Assembly: GCA_035286365.1 (NCBI GenBank)
Contig: DATHJZ010000283.1
Span: forward strand, 1-63,140
Reading direction: 5' to 3'
From: CADEED01 sp035286365
GTDB taxonomy: Bacteria; Pseudomonadota; Gammaproteobacteria; Steroidobacterales; Steroidobacteraceae
Length of the DNA: 63,140 nt
Each line of letters begins with the position of its first letter. Within the stretch, counting starts at the first letter, position 1. Shown in pieces: positions 32,582 to 43,670 of the stretch. A model generated the notes under the pieces. That model worked only from the letters and a program-made list of their open reading frames with translations. It ran no database searches and was not told where the DNA came from. The position numbers were made by a program, and so were the translations under genes.

Positions 32582-34144
32582 TCAATTCAGTTCGGCCACG
32601 ACCACCGATTTCGCCGGCAGGTCGAACACCCAGGCGTCACCCTTGCGTTTGCCGCCGGTGAACGCCGTGGGCTGCACTGCGTTGGGCTTCTCGAAGGTGT
32701 TGTGCGTGTTCATCGCTTCGGTTGTCAGCACCCGCGCGGTGATGGTTTTCGGGTTCTGGCCTGTGATCCTGGCGGTGACGCGCGCCGGTTTCATCGGATC
32801 CGTGTTCACCAGCGCGACCAGCACCGTGCCATCGCGGCGCCGCGCGACCGACGCACTCACCGCCGGAATCGAGGTTTCGCCGACCTTGTAGTCCGGAGTC
32901 GTCAATTCGCTCGCCAGCAGCGTCGCGTTCTTGAACGGCTTGTACATCTCGAACACGTGGTAGGTAGGCGTGACGAGCATCTTCTCCTTGTCGGTGAGGA
33001 TCATTGCCTGCAGCACGTTGATCATCTGCGCGATGTTGGCCATGTGCACGCGGTCGGCGTGCTTCTGGAAGATGTTGAGATTGAGTCCCGCGATCACGGC
33101 GTCGCGCATGGTGTTCTGCTGGAACAGGAAGCCCGGGTTGGTGCCAGGCTCGACGTCGTACCAAGCGCCCCATTCGTCAACGTAAAGGCCGACTTTCTTT
33201 TCCGGGTCGTGTTTGTCCATGACCTCGGCGTGTTTGGTCACCAGTTCATCCATGAGCAGCGTCGTGCGCAGGGTCATCGCCCAGTCGTTCTCATTGAATG
33301 CGAGCGATGGACCCTTCACATCCCACTTGCCGGTGGGCAGCGTGTATTGATGGAAGGACATCGCCCCCATGAACTTGCCCGAAGTCTTCATCAACTCTTC
33401 GGTCCAGTCATAGCGATCGCCGTAGGCGCCGCTGGCCACTTTCACGGGCGTGTTGTCCTTCGGCGTTTTGATGTTCAACGCGAACTTGCGGTACTCATCG
33501 GAGTAGTACTGCACGTTCATGTCGCCGCCGCAGCCCCAGGGTTCGTTGCCCACGCCGATGTAGTCGAGTTTCCAGGGTTGATCGCGCCCGTTGGCGCGGC
33601 GCTCATTGGCGAGCGTGGATTGCGAGGGCGAGGTGATGTACTCCACCCACTGCGACATCTCCTGCACTGTGCCCGAGCCCACGTTGACCGCGAGGTAGGT
33701 CTTGGCGCCCAGCATCTGCGCGAGCTCGAAGAATTCGTGCGTGCCGAATTCATTCGGCTCGATGACGCCGCCCCAGAAGGTGTTCACGCGATGCGGGCGC
33801 TTGGCACGTTCCCCGATGCCGTCCCGCCAGTGATACTCGTCGGCGAAGCAGCCGCCGGGCCAGCGCAGCACCGGCACCTCGAGCTTCCTGAGCGCCGCGA
33901 GCACGTCGTTGCGATAGCCACGTGTATTCGGGATGGTGGATTTCTCGCCGACCCAGATGCCCTCGTAGACGTTGCGCCCGAGGTGCTCCATGAACTGGCC
34001 GTAGAGGTTGGGGTCGATCCGCGCGCCGGGCTTGTTGGCGTCGATCGTGAGTTGCGCGGCGACCGGCCCGGGTTTGGACGCAGCGTGCGCGCATGCGACA
34101 CCACACAACGTGGCCGCGAGCGCCAGCAGGATCTTCTTCGACAT
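32582..34144 (-). CDS. Alpha-L-arabinofuranosidase, GH51
   Basis: A secreted or periplasmic enzyme that removes arabinofuranosyl side chains from plant arabinans and arabinoxylans. A signal peptide (ILLALAATLCGVACAHA) precedes the catalytic domain. The acid/base is Glu201 in GVGNEPWGCGG and the nucleophile Glu324 in YVDEWGAWYD. A C-terminal beta domain completes the 520-residue protein. The start at 34144 has GAGGGGG upstream. No arabinose uptake or catabolism genes lie nearby; the serine hydrolase gene follows 13 bases downstream and could be co-transcribed. Confidence 0.93.
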   Translation of the reverse strand: MSKKILLALAATLCGVACAHAASKPGPVAAQLTIDANKPGARIDPNLYGQFMEHLGRNVYEGIWVGEKSTIPNTRGYRNDVLAALRKLEVPVLRWPGGCFADEYHWRDGIGERAKRPHRVNTFWGGVIEPNEFGTHEFFELAQMLGAKTYLAVNVGSGTVQEMSQWVEYITSPSQSTLANERRANGRDQPWKLDYIGVGNEPWGCGGDMNVQYYSDEYRKFALNIKTPKDNTPVKVASGAYGDRYDWTEELMKTSGKFMGAMSFHQYTLPTGKWDVKGPSLAFNENDWAMTLRTTLLMDELVTKHAEVMDKHDPEKKVGLYVDEWGAWYDVEPGTNPGFLFQQNTMRDAVIAGLNLNIFQKHADRVHMANIAQMINVLQAMILTDKEKMLVTPTYHVFEMYKPFKNATLLASELTTPDYKVGETSIPAVSASVARRRDGTVLVALVNTDPMKPARVTARITGQNPKTITARVLTTEAMNTHNTFEKPNAVQPTAFTGGKRKGDAWVFDLPAKSVVVAELN

Positions 34145-34205
34145 GTCATCCCCCTCGTGCCGGCGACGGCCGGCAGGTGCGCGCGAGACTACCGTATCCG
34201 CGCGC

Positions 34206-34658
34206 TCACAGCAGCCAGCGCGGCACGCGCGCTTTGTATTCGTCCCACGCGGCGCCATGCGTGCGCGCAAGCCAGGGCTCTTCGCCGAAGACCACGCGCA
34301 AATGGAATAGCAGGATGACGAAACATGTATAGATAGCGAGTGCTCTCGACATGAATGCGAGTGTCCAGCCGATGAGCATCAGCGCGACCGCAACGTACAT
34401 CGAGTTGCGGCTGAAGCGATAAGGGCCGGTGGTGACGAGGTGGCGCGGCGGCGACCAGGGCGCGAGGGTACCCTGGCCTGCGACGTAGAATTCGTGCACG
34501 CACCACAAGAGGAGCGCGAACCCGACGCCGAGCGGAAACAGGCCAACCGCATGCAGCGAGCCCCCGCCCCGCAGTGCAGCCGCAGCGAACAGGACGGGCA
34601 CCGTGATTGCGACCATTCCAGGCAGCGCGAGGAACGCAAGCAGGGCGCGCCAGAACAC
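34206..34658 (-). CDS. Isoprenylcysteine/phospholipid methyltransferase-like membrane protein
   Basis: A 150-residue protein with four hydrophobic segments and the ICMT/PEMT pattern: LVTTGPYRFSRNSMYVA for the SAM-binding end and GEEPWLARTHGAAWDEYKARVPRWL at the C-terminus (E-E...Y..Y..VPR). The reaction is a guess from the family: methylation of a lipid or other hydrophobic substrate. The start is GTG, nine bases after the GST stop. Confidence 0.82.
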   Translation of the reverse strand: MFWRALLAFLALPGMVAITVPVLFAAAALRGGGSLHAVGLFPLGVGFALLLWCVHEFYVAGQGTLAPWSPPRHLVTTGPYRFSRNSMYVAVALMLIGWTLAFMSRALAIYTCFVILLFHLRVVFGEEPWLARTHGAAWDEYKARVPRWLL

Positions 34659-34667
34659 GTGTACTAA

Positions 34668-35351
34668 CTACTTTGCGCGCAGGTCGGAGAGCCAGACGCC
34701 GGCCACACGCGCCTCGAGGTCGTGCTCCTCGTCGCGCCAGGTCTCCGCCAGCGCGGCGGCGTACCACCGCTGCATCGCGGGCAACGCGAGCAGTTGCGCG
34801 GCATAGCGGCGCGCCGCGGCGCCGATCGGCAGGTCGCAGGTTTGAATGCGGAATGCAACCGGGGCGAAGAACGCATCCACCGCGCAGAAGCGCGCGCCGG
34901 TCAGCCAGGGACCGCCGTGGCGGCCGATCCCGTCGGCCCACAGTTCTTCGATCCGGCCGAGATCGCGCTTGAGCGGGGCCTCGATCGAATGCAGCTGCAC
35001 GCGAATGCCGCAGTTCATGCCACAGGTAGTGCGCAGCGTCTGAAAGCCGGAGTGCATTTCGGCCGCGGCCGAGCGCGCCCAGGCGCGCGCCACTGCTTCG
35101 GCCGGCCACACGCCGGCGTGGCGTTCAGCGAGGTACTCGGTGATCGACAATGAATCCCAGACGGTGGTGGTGCCGTCGACCAGGCAGGGCACCTTGCCGG
35201 TCGGAGAGAAGGTGCGAAAGGCGTCGGGATTCTGTTGCCCGCCGAAGGGCACGAGCGTCTCGCGGAACGGAATGCCGAGTTCGTGTAGCAGGACCCACGG
35301 GCGCAGCGACCAGGAGGAATAGTTCTTGTTGGCGATGAAGAGTTCGTACAT
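34668..35351 (-). CDS. Glutathione S-transferase family protein
   Basis: The N-terminal thioredoxin-like domain has NKNYSSWSLRPWVLLHELGIPF, with a Ser as probable catalytic residue, and the cis-Pro loop TGKVPCLVDG. A helical C-terminal domain follows. Length is 227 residues. This NYSSWS type is a common bacterial subgroup of unassigned substrate. The gene starts four bases from the zinc-ribbon gene end. Confidence 0.9.
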   Translation of the reverse strand: MYELFIANKNYSSWSLRPWVLLHELGIPFRETLVPFGGQQNPDAFRTFSPTGKVPCLVDGTTTVWDSLSITEYLAERHAGVWPAEAVARAWARSAAAEMHSGFQTLRTTCGMNCGIRVQLHSIEAPLKRDLGRIEELWADGIGRHGGPWLTGARFCAVDAFFAPVAFRIQTCDLPIGAAARRYAAQLLALPAMQRWYAAALAETWRDEEHDLEARVAGVWLSDLRAK

Positions 35352-35355
35352 TGGT

Positions 35356-35787
35356 TCAATGAAAGATATCGTTGATGAGCTGGATCATTGTTTCGAGGCC
35401 GTCGAAGCCCGTGATGACGCCGTTGGCAAGCTTGTCCGCTGTCGGGGTTGCGCGTGTCTGCAGCAGATAGGCAGTGGCTTCGTGCTGGTCGAAATACATA
35501 CCGATGCAGGTCGCGCATACGTCGAGTTCGACGACGCCCGCACGCACCAGATGATACGACTTCGTCCGGCAATCCGGGCACTCGAGTCGGCGCGGTGAAG
35601 CAGGTGCGTCGCGCGCGGTTTCCATCATCTGCGAGAACGCCTGCGTTCTCGAATGCTTGATGAGGAATGTCTGCAGCGCATCCGGCCGGATGTAGTGGCC
35701 CGCGCAGCCTGGACATGCGAAGCCCGCTACGTCTTGCCAGCGGACCGGCTCCGTCGGCCTGCGACAGGCGGGGCACGCCGGGTTCAT
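35356..35787 (-). CDS. Zinc-ribbon protein (zf-TFIIB-like)
   Basis: A 143-residue protein with two Cys4 zinc ribbons: CPAC...CPGC near the N-terminus and CPDC...CATC in the middle, the second followed by IGMYFDQHEATAYLL as in zf-TFIIB domains. No catalytic motif is seen. It overlaps the preceding GNAT gene by an ATGA start/stop, so the two are probably co-translated. Role unknown. Confidence 0.75.
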   Translation of the reverse strand: MNPACPACRRPTEPVRWQDVAGFACPGCAGHYIRPDALQTFLIKHSRTQAFSQMMETARDAPASPRRLECPDCRTKSYHLVRAGVVELDVCATCIGMYFDQHEATAYLLQTRATPTADKLANGVITGFDGLETMIQLINDIFH

Positions 35788-36254
35788 TTCTTGTCGGCGA
35801 GCGCCTTGCTCACGAGTTCGAAGCCCTTGCGGCCGCTGAAGCCGCGTCGTTGATAGAACGCCCGTGCCGCTTCGTTGTCGCGCCCGATCTGCAGCGCGAC
35901 GTGGGTGCAGCCGTGGATGCGAAAGTGCGCCTCGGCCGCGTCCAGCAGGCGGCCACCGAGTCCGAGCCCGCGATGCCGCGCCACGACGAACAGCTCGTCG
36001 ATTTCCGCCGTGAGTCCCTGGAACTCGAGGCTGAACACGAATACCGCCAACAGGTAGCCCGCGGGCTTGCCCGCGACACTCGCCATCCAGGCGCGCCCGA
36101 GCACGGCATCCTTCAGCACCTGTTCGAGCAGCGACGCCACGCGCGCCGCATCGAAGCCCTCGATGGCTTCGAAGCGCCAGTACTGCTCGACCAGCGGCAC
36201 CAGCGCCGCGCAGTCCTCGCGCACGGCCAGGCGGATCTGGATGTCTTCTGTCAT
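35784..36254 (-). CDS. GNAT family N-acetyltransferase
   Basis: The acetyl-CoA-binding motif is RHRGLGLGGRLLDAAEAHF and the C-terminal NEAARAFYQRRGF is typical of GNAT enzymes. The substrate is unknown. I chose ATG 36254 (MTEDIQIRLAVRED), a usual N-terminus, rather than a start 18 bases upstream. The gene starts eight bases after the histidine kinase gene on the same strand and may be its operon tail. Confidence 0.88.
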   Translation of the reverse strand: MTEDIQIRLAVREDCAALVPLVEQYWRFEAIEGFDAARVASLLEQVLKDAVLGRAWMASVAGKPAGYLLAVFVFSLEFQGLTAEIDELFVVARHRGLGLGGRLLDAAEAHFRIHGCTHVALQIGRDNEAARAFYQRRGFSGRKGFELVSKALADKK

Positions 36255-36261
36255 GCGTACG

Positions 36262-37581
36262 CTAACTAACATCCGGCAGCCACAATGTCACGACCGCGCC
36301 GCCGCCGTCGCGATTGGCGATGCGCAGCCGGCCCCCGTGCGCTTCGACAATCTCCCGGCACAACGTGAGCCCCAGGCCCGTGCCGGTCTCCTTGGTCGAA
36401 TAGAACGGTACCAGTGCATTTTCGAGCGCGGCAGCGGTGAACCCCGGCCCACGGTCGCGGACTTCGATCGCAAACCCTTGCGCGGTCGACTGCACCTCGA
36501 GCTCGATGGCGTCGCGCTCCGAGCCGGACTCACGCGCATTCTTGAGCAGGTTGATCAACGCCTGCTCGATCTGCGCGGTGTCGAAGCTGGCCATGCGTTT
36601 CGGCGGTACACCCGCGAGCGTGAATGGCACGACTGCGCGCAGCCGCTCGAGCAGGACTTCCCACGCCACCGGGGAGAGCCTGGGCTGCGGCAGCTTGGCG
36701 AACTGGGCATACCCCTCGATGAACCCGGCCAGGTGCTTGGCGCGGTTCTCGATGGTTGCGAACACGCGTGCGAGTTGTTCGGGGTCCGGCGGCGAGCGTG
36801 CCAGGATCTGGCCCGAGTGCGCGAGCGAAGAGATGGGTGCGAGCGAATTGTTCAGCTCGTGCGCGATCACACGGATGACCTTTTTCCAGGTCGCCACTTC
36901 CTGCGAATTGATTTCGCGCGTGAGTTGCTTGAGCAGCAGCAGCCGGTGTGGCAGCGCGTTCAGCTGGAAGCGTCGCTGCGACACGTGATACACCTGCGGC
37001 TCGCCGCCGAGCTCGAGCGTGAACAGCGTATCGCCGCCGCGTTCGATGGCCTCGCACAACGGCGCGGGCGAGTGCTCGAGATATTTCGCGAACTTCTCGC
37101 CTTCGAGTTTGCGCCCGCCGCCGAACAACTGGCGCGCGGTCATGTTGCTGTAGATCACGGCGTCCGCTTCATTGGTGAGCACCAGTGCGAGCGGCGTGGC
37201 CTGGATGACGGTGTCGAGCATGAGCTCGCGCTGATACAGGCTCTGGCGCTCGACCCGCAGGCGATCTCCCAAGGTGTTGTAGTTCGCGACGAGTTCACCC
37301 AACTCGTCATTCGTCACGCGGGTCACGCTGACGCTGAAGTCGCGATCCTTGAGGCTCAGTACGCCATCGTTCAGCGCCCGCACCATCCGGCTCCAGCGCG
37401 CCGTCAGCCGCGCGCCGGACCAGGCGACGAGCGGCACGAGCAGCAGCGCGGACAGGGCGGCGGCCAGCCAGGCGATGTCGACGTAGTAGCGGATGGCGGC
37501 GCTGAGACCCACACCGAGCAGCGCGATGCCGCCGAGCCACAGGGTGGCCCAGCCGGCCATGGAAAAAGAACTCCAGCGCAT
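36262..37581 (-). CDS. Sensor histidine kinase (NtrY-like)
   Basis: Two membrane segments lie in residues 8-55, with almost no periplasmic loop, then a HAMP-like linker (about 56-112), a PAS-like domain (about 117-215), a dimerisation helix with phosphoacceptor His241 in VIAHELNNSLAPI, and an ATPase domain with N box INLLKNARES, G1 DRGPGF and G2 GTGLGLTL. The short sensor suggests detection in or near the membrane, or via the partner transporter (inference). The partner regulator gene is immediately upstream, so both belong to the transporter operon. Confidence 0.92.
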   Translation of the reverse strand: MRWSSFSMAGWATLWLGGIALLGVGLSAAIRYYVDIAWLAAALSALLLVPLVAWSGARLTARWSRMVRALNDGVLSLKDRDFSVSVTRVTNDELGELVANYNTLGDRLRVERQSLYQRELMLDTVIQATPLALVLTNEADAVIYSNMTARQLFGGGRKLEGEKFAKYLEHSPAPLCEAIERGGDTLFTLELGGEPQVYHVSQRRFQLNALPHRLLLLKQLTREINSQEVATWKKVIRVIAHELNNSLAPISSLAHSGQILARSPPDPEQLARVFATIENRAKHLAGFIEGYAQFAKLPQPRLSPVAWEVLLERLRAVVPFTLAGVPPKRMASFDTAQIEQALINLLKNARESGSERDAIELEVQSTAQGFAIEVRDRGPGFTAAALENALVPFYSTKETGTGLGLTLCREIVEAHGGRLRIANRDGGGAVVTLWLPDVS

Positions 37582-37605
37582 GTGAGGCGGCGTCGGAACC
37601 CGCGA

Positions 37606-38994
<1,389 letters not shown>

Positions 38995-39058
38995 TCGTAA
39001 GACGCTCGTGCGGGGCCTGGGGTTGCAAGCACTGGACACATTTGCACGCGGTTTCGGG

Positions 39059-40270
39059 TCAAACCGTGCGCGTAGCCATCGCAGGCGACACTTTTGCAGC
39101 GCGCATCGACGGTTGCCAGGCGGCGAGCTGTCCTACCACCCACAGGCCGCCGACGCCTGCCACCAGGTAATAGAGATCGAGGCGCGGCAGCTGGTACTGC
39201 GTCGCGAGCCAGTATCCGACGCCCAGCGCCAGGAGGCAGCCGACGAACACTCCAAGCGTGGTGATGAACCAGTTCTCGGTCATGAAGTAGCGCACGATGT
39301 CGCGCCGCCGCGCGCCGACGGCGCGGCGCGTGCCGATCTGCCGCGTGCGTGTGTTCACGTTGAAAGTGGACAACCCGAAGATTCCGAGCGCGCTGAAAAT
39401 CAGTACGAGGCTGGTCACCACCGACAGCGTCACCGCCACGAGCGAGTCGCCGGCGTAGCTGGCGTTCTTGTCGTCGGACATCTTGCGCAGCTTGCCGATG
39501 ACGCGATTGGGATCGCGCTTGCGCAGCGCCATTTCGGTGGCGGTCATGACGCGATCGATCTCGCCCGGCGCCGTGCGCACGATGTAGCGCGTGCCCGGTC
39601 CGGGCCCGACCCGCGGGAAGAGGATCACGCGATCGACCTTGTCCCATCCCACCCAGGAGCCGTGCATGTGCTGGATGATGCCGACGATCTTCATGGGACT
39701 GCCCTGGTCGTCGTAAAACGTCTTGCCCAATGCCTGCTGGTCGGGAAACAGTGCCGTCGCGAACCCCTGGCTCACGATTGCCTGCGGCGGAGGTACCTGG
39801 CCGTCCTGGTCCTTGTGCTCCACGACGGCCGGGTCGAAGGTGCCGCCGGCCGACAATGTCACGCCCAGCGTGCCGGCGCCGTGTTCGTCGGTGGGGAAGT
39901 AGTTAGCCGGGGACTCCTTGCCCTTCTTGTCCGGCAGCGAAAAGAACCCGCTGGAGCTGCCACCGCCCGACAGCGGAACTTGCCGGATGGGTGCGGCGTC
40001 GATGATGCCCGGCATCTGCCGCAGCAATGCCATGTCGTCGCGCACCATGGCATGGAAATCGAAACCCTTCTCGAAGCCGGTCACCGAAAACGAAAAGACG
40101 TTCTGGTCGTCGATGCCGCTCGGCCTGCCGATCTTGGTTACGCGTTGCTGGGTCAGATAGACGGCGTTCACGACGATCGCGAGCGTGATCGCGATCTGGA
40201 TCGCCACGAGGATCGCGCCCGCGCGGTTGCGCAACAGCGCGGAAAGTATCGGTCGCATTTCCATGGTCAT
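39059..40270 (-). CDS. ABC transporter permease, MacB/FtsX-like (second)
   Basis: A 403-residue permease with one N-terminal membrane segment (about 16-38), a large periplasmic MacB-type domain, and three C-terminal segments (SLVAVTLSVVTSLVLIFSALGIFGL and two more). TRTRQIGTRRAVGARRRDIVRYF is the conserved coupling region. Its ATG overlaps the stop of the first permease gene. Two different permease subunits with one ATPase suggest a heterodimeric MacB-like mechanotransmitter. Confidence 0.9.
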   Translation of the reverse strand: MTMEMRPILSALLRNRAGAILVAIQIAITLAIVVNAVYLTQQRVTKIGRPSGIDDQNVFSFSVTGFEKGFDFHAMVRDDMALLRQMPGIIDAAPIRQVPLSGGGSSSGFFSLPDKKGKESPANYFPTDEHGAGTLGVTLSAGGTFDPAVVEHKDQDGQVPPPQAIVSQGFATALFPDQQALGKTFYDDQGSPMKIVGIIQHMHGSWVGWDKVDRVILFPRVGPGPGTRYIVRTAPGEIDRVMTATEMALRKRDPNRVIGKLRKMSDDKNASYAGDSLVAVTLSVVTSLVLIFSALGIFGLSTFNVNTRTRQIGTRRAVGARRRDIVRYFMTENWFITTLGVFVGCLLALGVGYWLATQYQLPRLDLYYLVAGVGGLWVVGQLAAWQPSMRAAKVSPAMATRTV

Positions 40271-41613
40271 TGCCCCTTCAGGTAGGACGCGGGCGCGGCA
40301 CGGCCGATGCGCCAGGCGGGATAGAGGCCTGCGAGCAGGCCGGCTGCGACCGCGATTGCGATCGCGAGCAGGAAATTGGCGGGATCGATCGGCAGGATGC
40401 GCGGCACGGCATCTTCGAATCGCCCGTACCAGGCGCGCAGACTGTAGACACCGGCCAGTCCCAACAGACCTCCCGTGACGCCACCCGCGAGCGCGACCAC
40501 CCCGGATTCGGCGAGGTGTTGCCAGAAGATGTCGCGGCGGCTCGCGCCCAGGGCACGCCGGATGCCCGCGATGGGCGCCGCGTTCAGGAACTTCGCGAGC
40601 AGCAGTCCCACGGTATTGACCAGGCAGACCGCGAGGAACGCGAAAGCCATCATCAGCAACGCGCGATTGTCGTCCCCGACCACCTTGTTGCGCTGGAGCC
40701 AGCCGCTCACGTCATAAAGATAATTGTTGAGTGGGCGCGGAAAGCGGCCGTGTTTCTTCTGCTCGACGACGTAGTTGTCGAGGAACTCGCGGAATGCGCG
40801 CTGCTGGTCCGCCGTGCGCAGCTCGAACCAGCCGTGAAACCAGATGCACTCGGAATTGAGGAATGCCTTGAAGCTGTCGATGGTTTCGGTTTTCCAGCAA
40901 TTGGTGTTGCCGTCGCTGCCGAGCTCGAGCACCTGCCCCCAGGAGAAGGGGATGTATGCGCCCTCCATGTCCGAGAACGAACCGTTGCTGACGTCGAAGT
41001 ACTTGGGATAGGGCTCCCAGTCGTTGAGCACGCCGATCACGCGGAATTCGCGGTCGTGCCAGCGGACGGTCTTGCCGACGCTGTTGGCGCCGCCGAAGGC
41101 CTTCTGGTTGGTCTCCTTGCTGAGCACCACCACCGGATCGGGGCCGGCATCCGCATTGGCATTCCAGGGGCCGCCAAAAAGAAACGGTGTCTCGAACATC
41201 CCGAAGAAATCCGCGGTGGTCATGCGCGTGGATATGTATTCGGGCTCCATGCCCTTGTCGGCGCGGCTGAAGATGCCGCCGGCCTTGAACATGATGGCCT
41301 TGCGATCCGGGATCTTTGAGTCAAACAGCGCGCGGGCATCCCGATAGGTGAGCATCGTGGGTGCGACCGGCCTGCCGGTCTCCTCGTCGGTCTGGGGCGA
41401 CTCGTATCCGTCCTTGGGATCCCAACTGTCGATCGACGCGGCGAACAGAATGCCGCTGCGTTCGCCCGCAGGATTGCGCGCCGCCGCGCGAAAACTCGTG
41501 AGCATGATCATGCACACGGAAATGCCGAGCGCGATGGCGAACACCATGAGCGCAGTGAGGCCTGGATTGCGGCGGAAGCTCGCGAGCGCAAGTCGCATGT
41601 AGTAGGCGAACAT
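40267..41613 (-). CDS. ABC transporter permease, MacB/FtsX-like (first)
   Basis: A 448-residue MacB-fold permease: N-terminal segment (LTALMVFAIALGISVCMIML), periplasmic domain of about 270 residues, then three membrane segments, with PIAGIRRALGASRRDIFWQHL as the coupling region. It starts one base after the ATPase gene and overlaps the second permease gene by four bases. The periplasmic domain differs from that of the second permease, so the two are not recent duplicates. Confidence 0.9.
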   Translation of the reverse strand: MFAYYMRLALASFRRNPGLTALMVFAIALGISVCMIMLTSFRAAARNPAGERSGILFAASIDSWDPKDGYESPQTDEETGRPVAPTMLTYRDARALFDSKIPDRKAIMFKAGGIFSRADKGMEPEYISTRMTTADFFGMFETPFLFGGPWNANADAGPDPVVVLSKETNQKAFGGANSVGKTVRWHDREFRVIGVLNDWEPYPKYFDVSNGSFSDMEGAYIPFSWGQVLELGSDGNTNCWKTETIDSFKAFLNSECIWFHGWFELRTADQQRAFREFLDNYVVEQKKHGRFPRPLNNYLYDVSGWLQRNKVVGDDNRALLMMAFAFLAVCLVNTVGLLLAKFLNAAPIAGIRRALGASRRDIFWQHLAESGVVALAGGVTGGLLGLAGVYSLRAWYGRFEDAVPRILPIDPANFLLAIAIAVAAGLLAGLYPAWRIGRAAPASYLKGQ

Positions 41614-41614
41614 C

Positions 41615-42343
41615 TCAGGCTCCTGCGGCTGCGCTGCCGCGTTCGGCGACGCCTGGCGCCGCATGAGGCTCATACGGCTTGAAGTCGGAGATCTGCCCGT
41701 CGACCACCTGCACATTGCGGTGCGCGCGGCGCGCGAGCTCCGGATCGTGCGTGACCAGGATGATCGTCGTGCCCATTTCATTGATCTTCTCGAGCAGGTC
41801 CATGACCTGGCGCGCCATCAGCGAATCGAGGTTGCCCGTGGGTTCGTCGGCCAGGATCAGCTTCGGGTCACCGGCAATGGCGCGCGCGATTGCCACGCGT
41901 TGCTGCTGGCCGCCCGAGAGCTGTGCCGGCACATGCTTCATGCGCGCGGCGAGACCGACGATCTCCAGCGCATTGGTGATGCGCTTGTGACGTTCGGCGT
42001 ACTTCATCCGGCGGTAGCGCAAGGGCACATCCACGTTGTCGTAGATGTTCAGATCGGGCATCAGATTGAAGCTCTGGAAGATGAAACCGATCTTCTGGTT
42101 GCGTAACGCTGAACGCGCGTCGTCCGAAAGGTCGGTCACTTCCACGTCGTCGAGCTTGTAGCTGCCGGTCTCGTAGGGCTCGAGCAAACCCGCGATGTTG
42201 AGAAACGTGGTCTTGCCCGACCCTGAAGGGCCGGTGACCGCCAGGAACTCGCCCGCCTTCACATCCAGCGAGAAGTTGCGCAGCGCATGCGTCTCGATGA
42301 GATCCGTGCGAAAGACTTTGCTGACGTTGTTCATGGAAAGCAT
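41615..42343 (-). CDS. ABC transporter ATP-binding protein (MacB/LolD type)
   Basis: Walker A GPSGSGKTT, signature LSGGQQQR and Walker B LILADEPTGNLDS are intact. The 242-residue subunit is of the MacB/LolD class that drives substrate extrusion or lipoprotein release from the periplasmic side. I chose ATG 42343 (MLSMNNVSKVF), preceded by AAGGATGG; the frame upstream to 42751 does not look like protein. The C-terminal 15 residues are Ala/Gly-rich. Confidence 0.93.
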   Translation of the reverse strand: MLSMNNVSKVFRTDLIETHALRNFSLDVKAGEFLAVTGPSGSGKTTFLNIAGLLEPYETGSYKLDDVEVTDLSDDARSALRNQKIGFIFQSFNLMPDLNIYDNVDVPLRYRRMKYAERHKRITNALEIVGLAARMKHVPAQLSGGQQQRVAIARAIAGDPKLILADEPTGNLDSLMARQVMDLLEKINEMGTTIILVTHDPELARRAHRNVQVVDGQISDFKPYEPHAAPGVAERGSAAAGA

Positions 42344-42368
42344 GGACCATCCTTTATGTATAAGGCTC

Positions 42369-43634
42369 TTAGTTGCCGATGAGGACGCTGGGCGCGTCCT
42401 TGTATTCGCGCATGTCGGAGAGCACGACGGTGTCGCCGACACTGAGTCCGTTGCGGATTTCGATTTCGCCGATCGCCGCGGCGCCGAATTCGACCGGAAT
42501 GCGTACTGCCTCGTCGTCGCGCACCACATATACGAAGCGCGTGTCCGAATCGCTGAAGGGGCTGCGACCGACCTTGAGCACCTCGTTGCGTTCGTCGAGC
42601 ACGATGCGCACCGAGGCGCGCTGGTTCTGGCGCAGCGCCTTGGGCTGCTCGGTGAACCGTACGCGGCCGGTGACCTGGCTCTGACGCACGTCGGGCGAGA
42701 TGCCGGCCACGGTGCCGATGACCTTGCGACCATCGAGAGTGACTTCGGCATTCATGCCGGGGCGGATTTCGTTCGCGTACGACTCGGCCACCTGGAATTC
42801 GATTTCGAGCGCGGACAGGTCGACCACGGTGACCAGTGGCGCGTTTTCGGCCACCTGGGCGCGCTCCTGCTGGGTGAGCGTCGCGACGATGCCCGCCACC
42901 GGCGACTTGAGCGTGAGCGCCTCGACGCGTTCGTGCAGGCGGGCGACTTTGAGCGACTGCGCATCGCGCGTGAGGCGCTGGCTGCGCAGCTCGAGCTGCA
43001 GGCTGTCTTTCTCCAGGCCGCCGGTTTCGATGGCGTGGGCGTAGTTGAGCTTGGCCGTCTCGAGGTCGTCGCGCGCGCGCTCGAAGTCGCGTTGCGGAAT
43101 CACGTGAATGCCCCATGCTTCGTCCGCCCGCTTGAACTCGCGCTCCGCGGCCGTGATCTGCACCTTGGCGAGGTCGCTGTCCTGGCTGCTCTTCAATATC
43201 TGGCGGCGGACTTCGATGGTCTGGCGATTGAGCGCGGCCTCGACGCTGGCGAGCGCGGCGCGTTCGCGGTCGTATTCATTGGTGAGTGCGGCGCTTTCGA
43301 CCACCCCCAGCGCATCGCCCGCCTTCACCGAGTCGCCGGCGCGCACCTTATAGATGATGGTGCCCGGCGCTTCGGCGAACAGGGTGGGGCTGACCGCCGC
43401 GACGACCAGGCCGGTGGCCGCCACGTCGCGCACGAACGGGCCACGCGTCACGACGGCAGTACGCATGCGCTCGCGCGCAATCACCTTGTCGGATGACAGC
43501 CACGCGCGCGCGCTCCACACCGCCAGCACCAGCAGCATGAAGGCCGCGCCTGCGATGTAGGCGTAGCGCATGAGCCGCGCACGGCGGGTCTGCAGAGCCG
43601 CAACGGCCTTGTCCTGCGACTGGGTACCGCGCAT
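42369..43634 (-). CDS. Periplasmic adaptor (membrane fusion) protein, MacA/HlyD-like
   Basis: One N-terminal membrane segment (YAYIAGAAFMLLVLAVWSA) is followed by a lipoyl-like half (VRAGDSVKAGDALGVVESA), a coiled-coil hairpin of about 120 residues, the second lipoyl half (LKSPVAGIVATL) and beta-barrel domains. It would link the ABC permeases to an outer-membrane channel; no TolC gene is in the window. Starts at 43661, 43655 or 43634 are possible. The sigma-54 promoter predicts a transcript start near 43662, which favours 43634 (MRGTQSQDKAV). Confidence 0.9.
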   Translation of the reverse strand: MRGTQSQDKAVAALQTRRARLMRYAYIAGAAFMLLVLAVWSARAWLSSDKVIARERMRTAVVTRGPFVRDVAATGLVVAAVSPTLFAEAPGTIIYKVRAGDSVKAGDALGVVESAALTNEYDRERAALASVEAALNRQTIEVRRQILKSSQDSDLAKVQITAAEREFKRADEAWGIHVIPQRDFERARDDLETAKLNYAHAIETGGLEKDSLQLELRSQRLTRDAQSLKVARLHERVEALTLKSPVAGIVATLTQQERAQVAENAPLVTVVDLSALEIEFQVAESYANEIRPGMNAEVTLDGRKVIGTVAGISPDVRQSQVTGRVRFTEQPKALRQNQRASVRIVLDERNEVLKVGRSPFSDSDTRFVYVVRDDEAVRIPVEFGAAAIGEIEIRNGLSVGDTVVLSDMREYKDAPSVLIGN

Positions 43635-43670
43635 CGAGATATCGCGCAAAAGCATGGTCATGCCATTGGC

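Noticed and set aside
32480..34318. 612-codon open frame on the plus strand
   Set aside because: Antisense to the GH51 gene with intact catalytic residues; no protein-like pattern.
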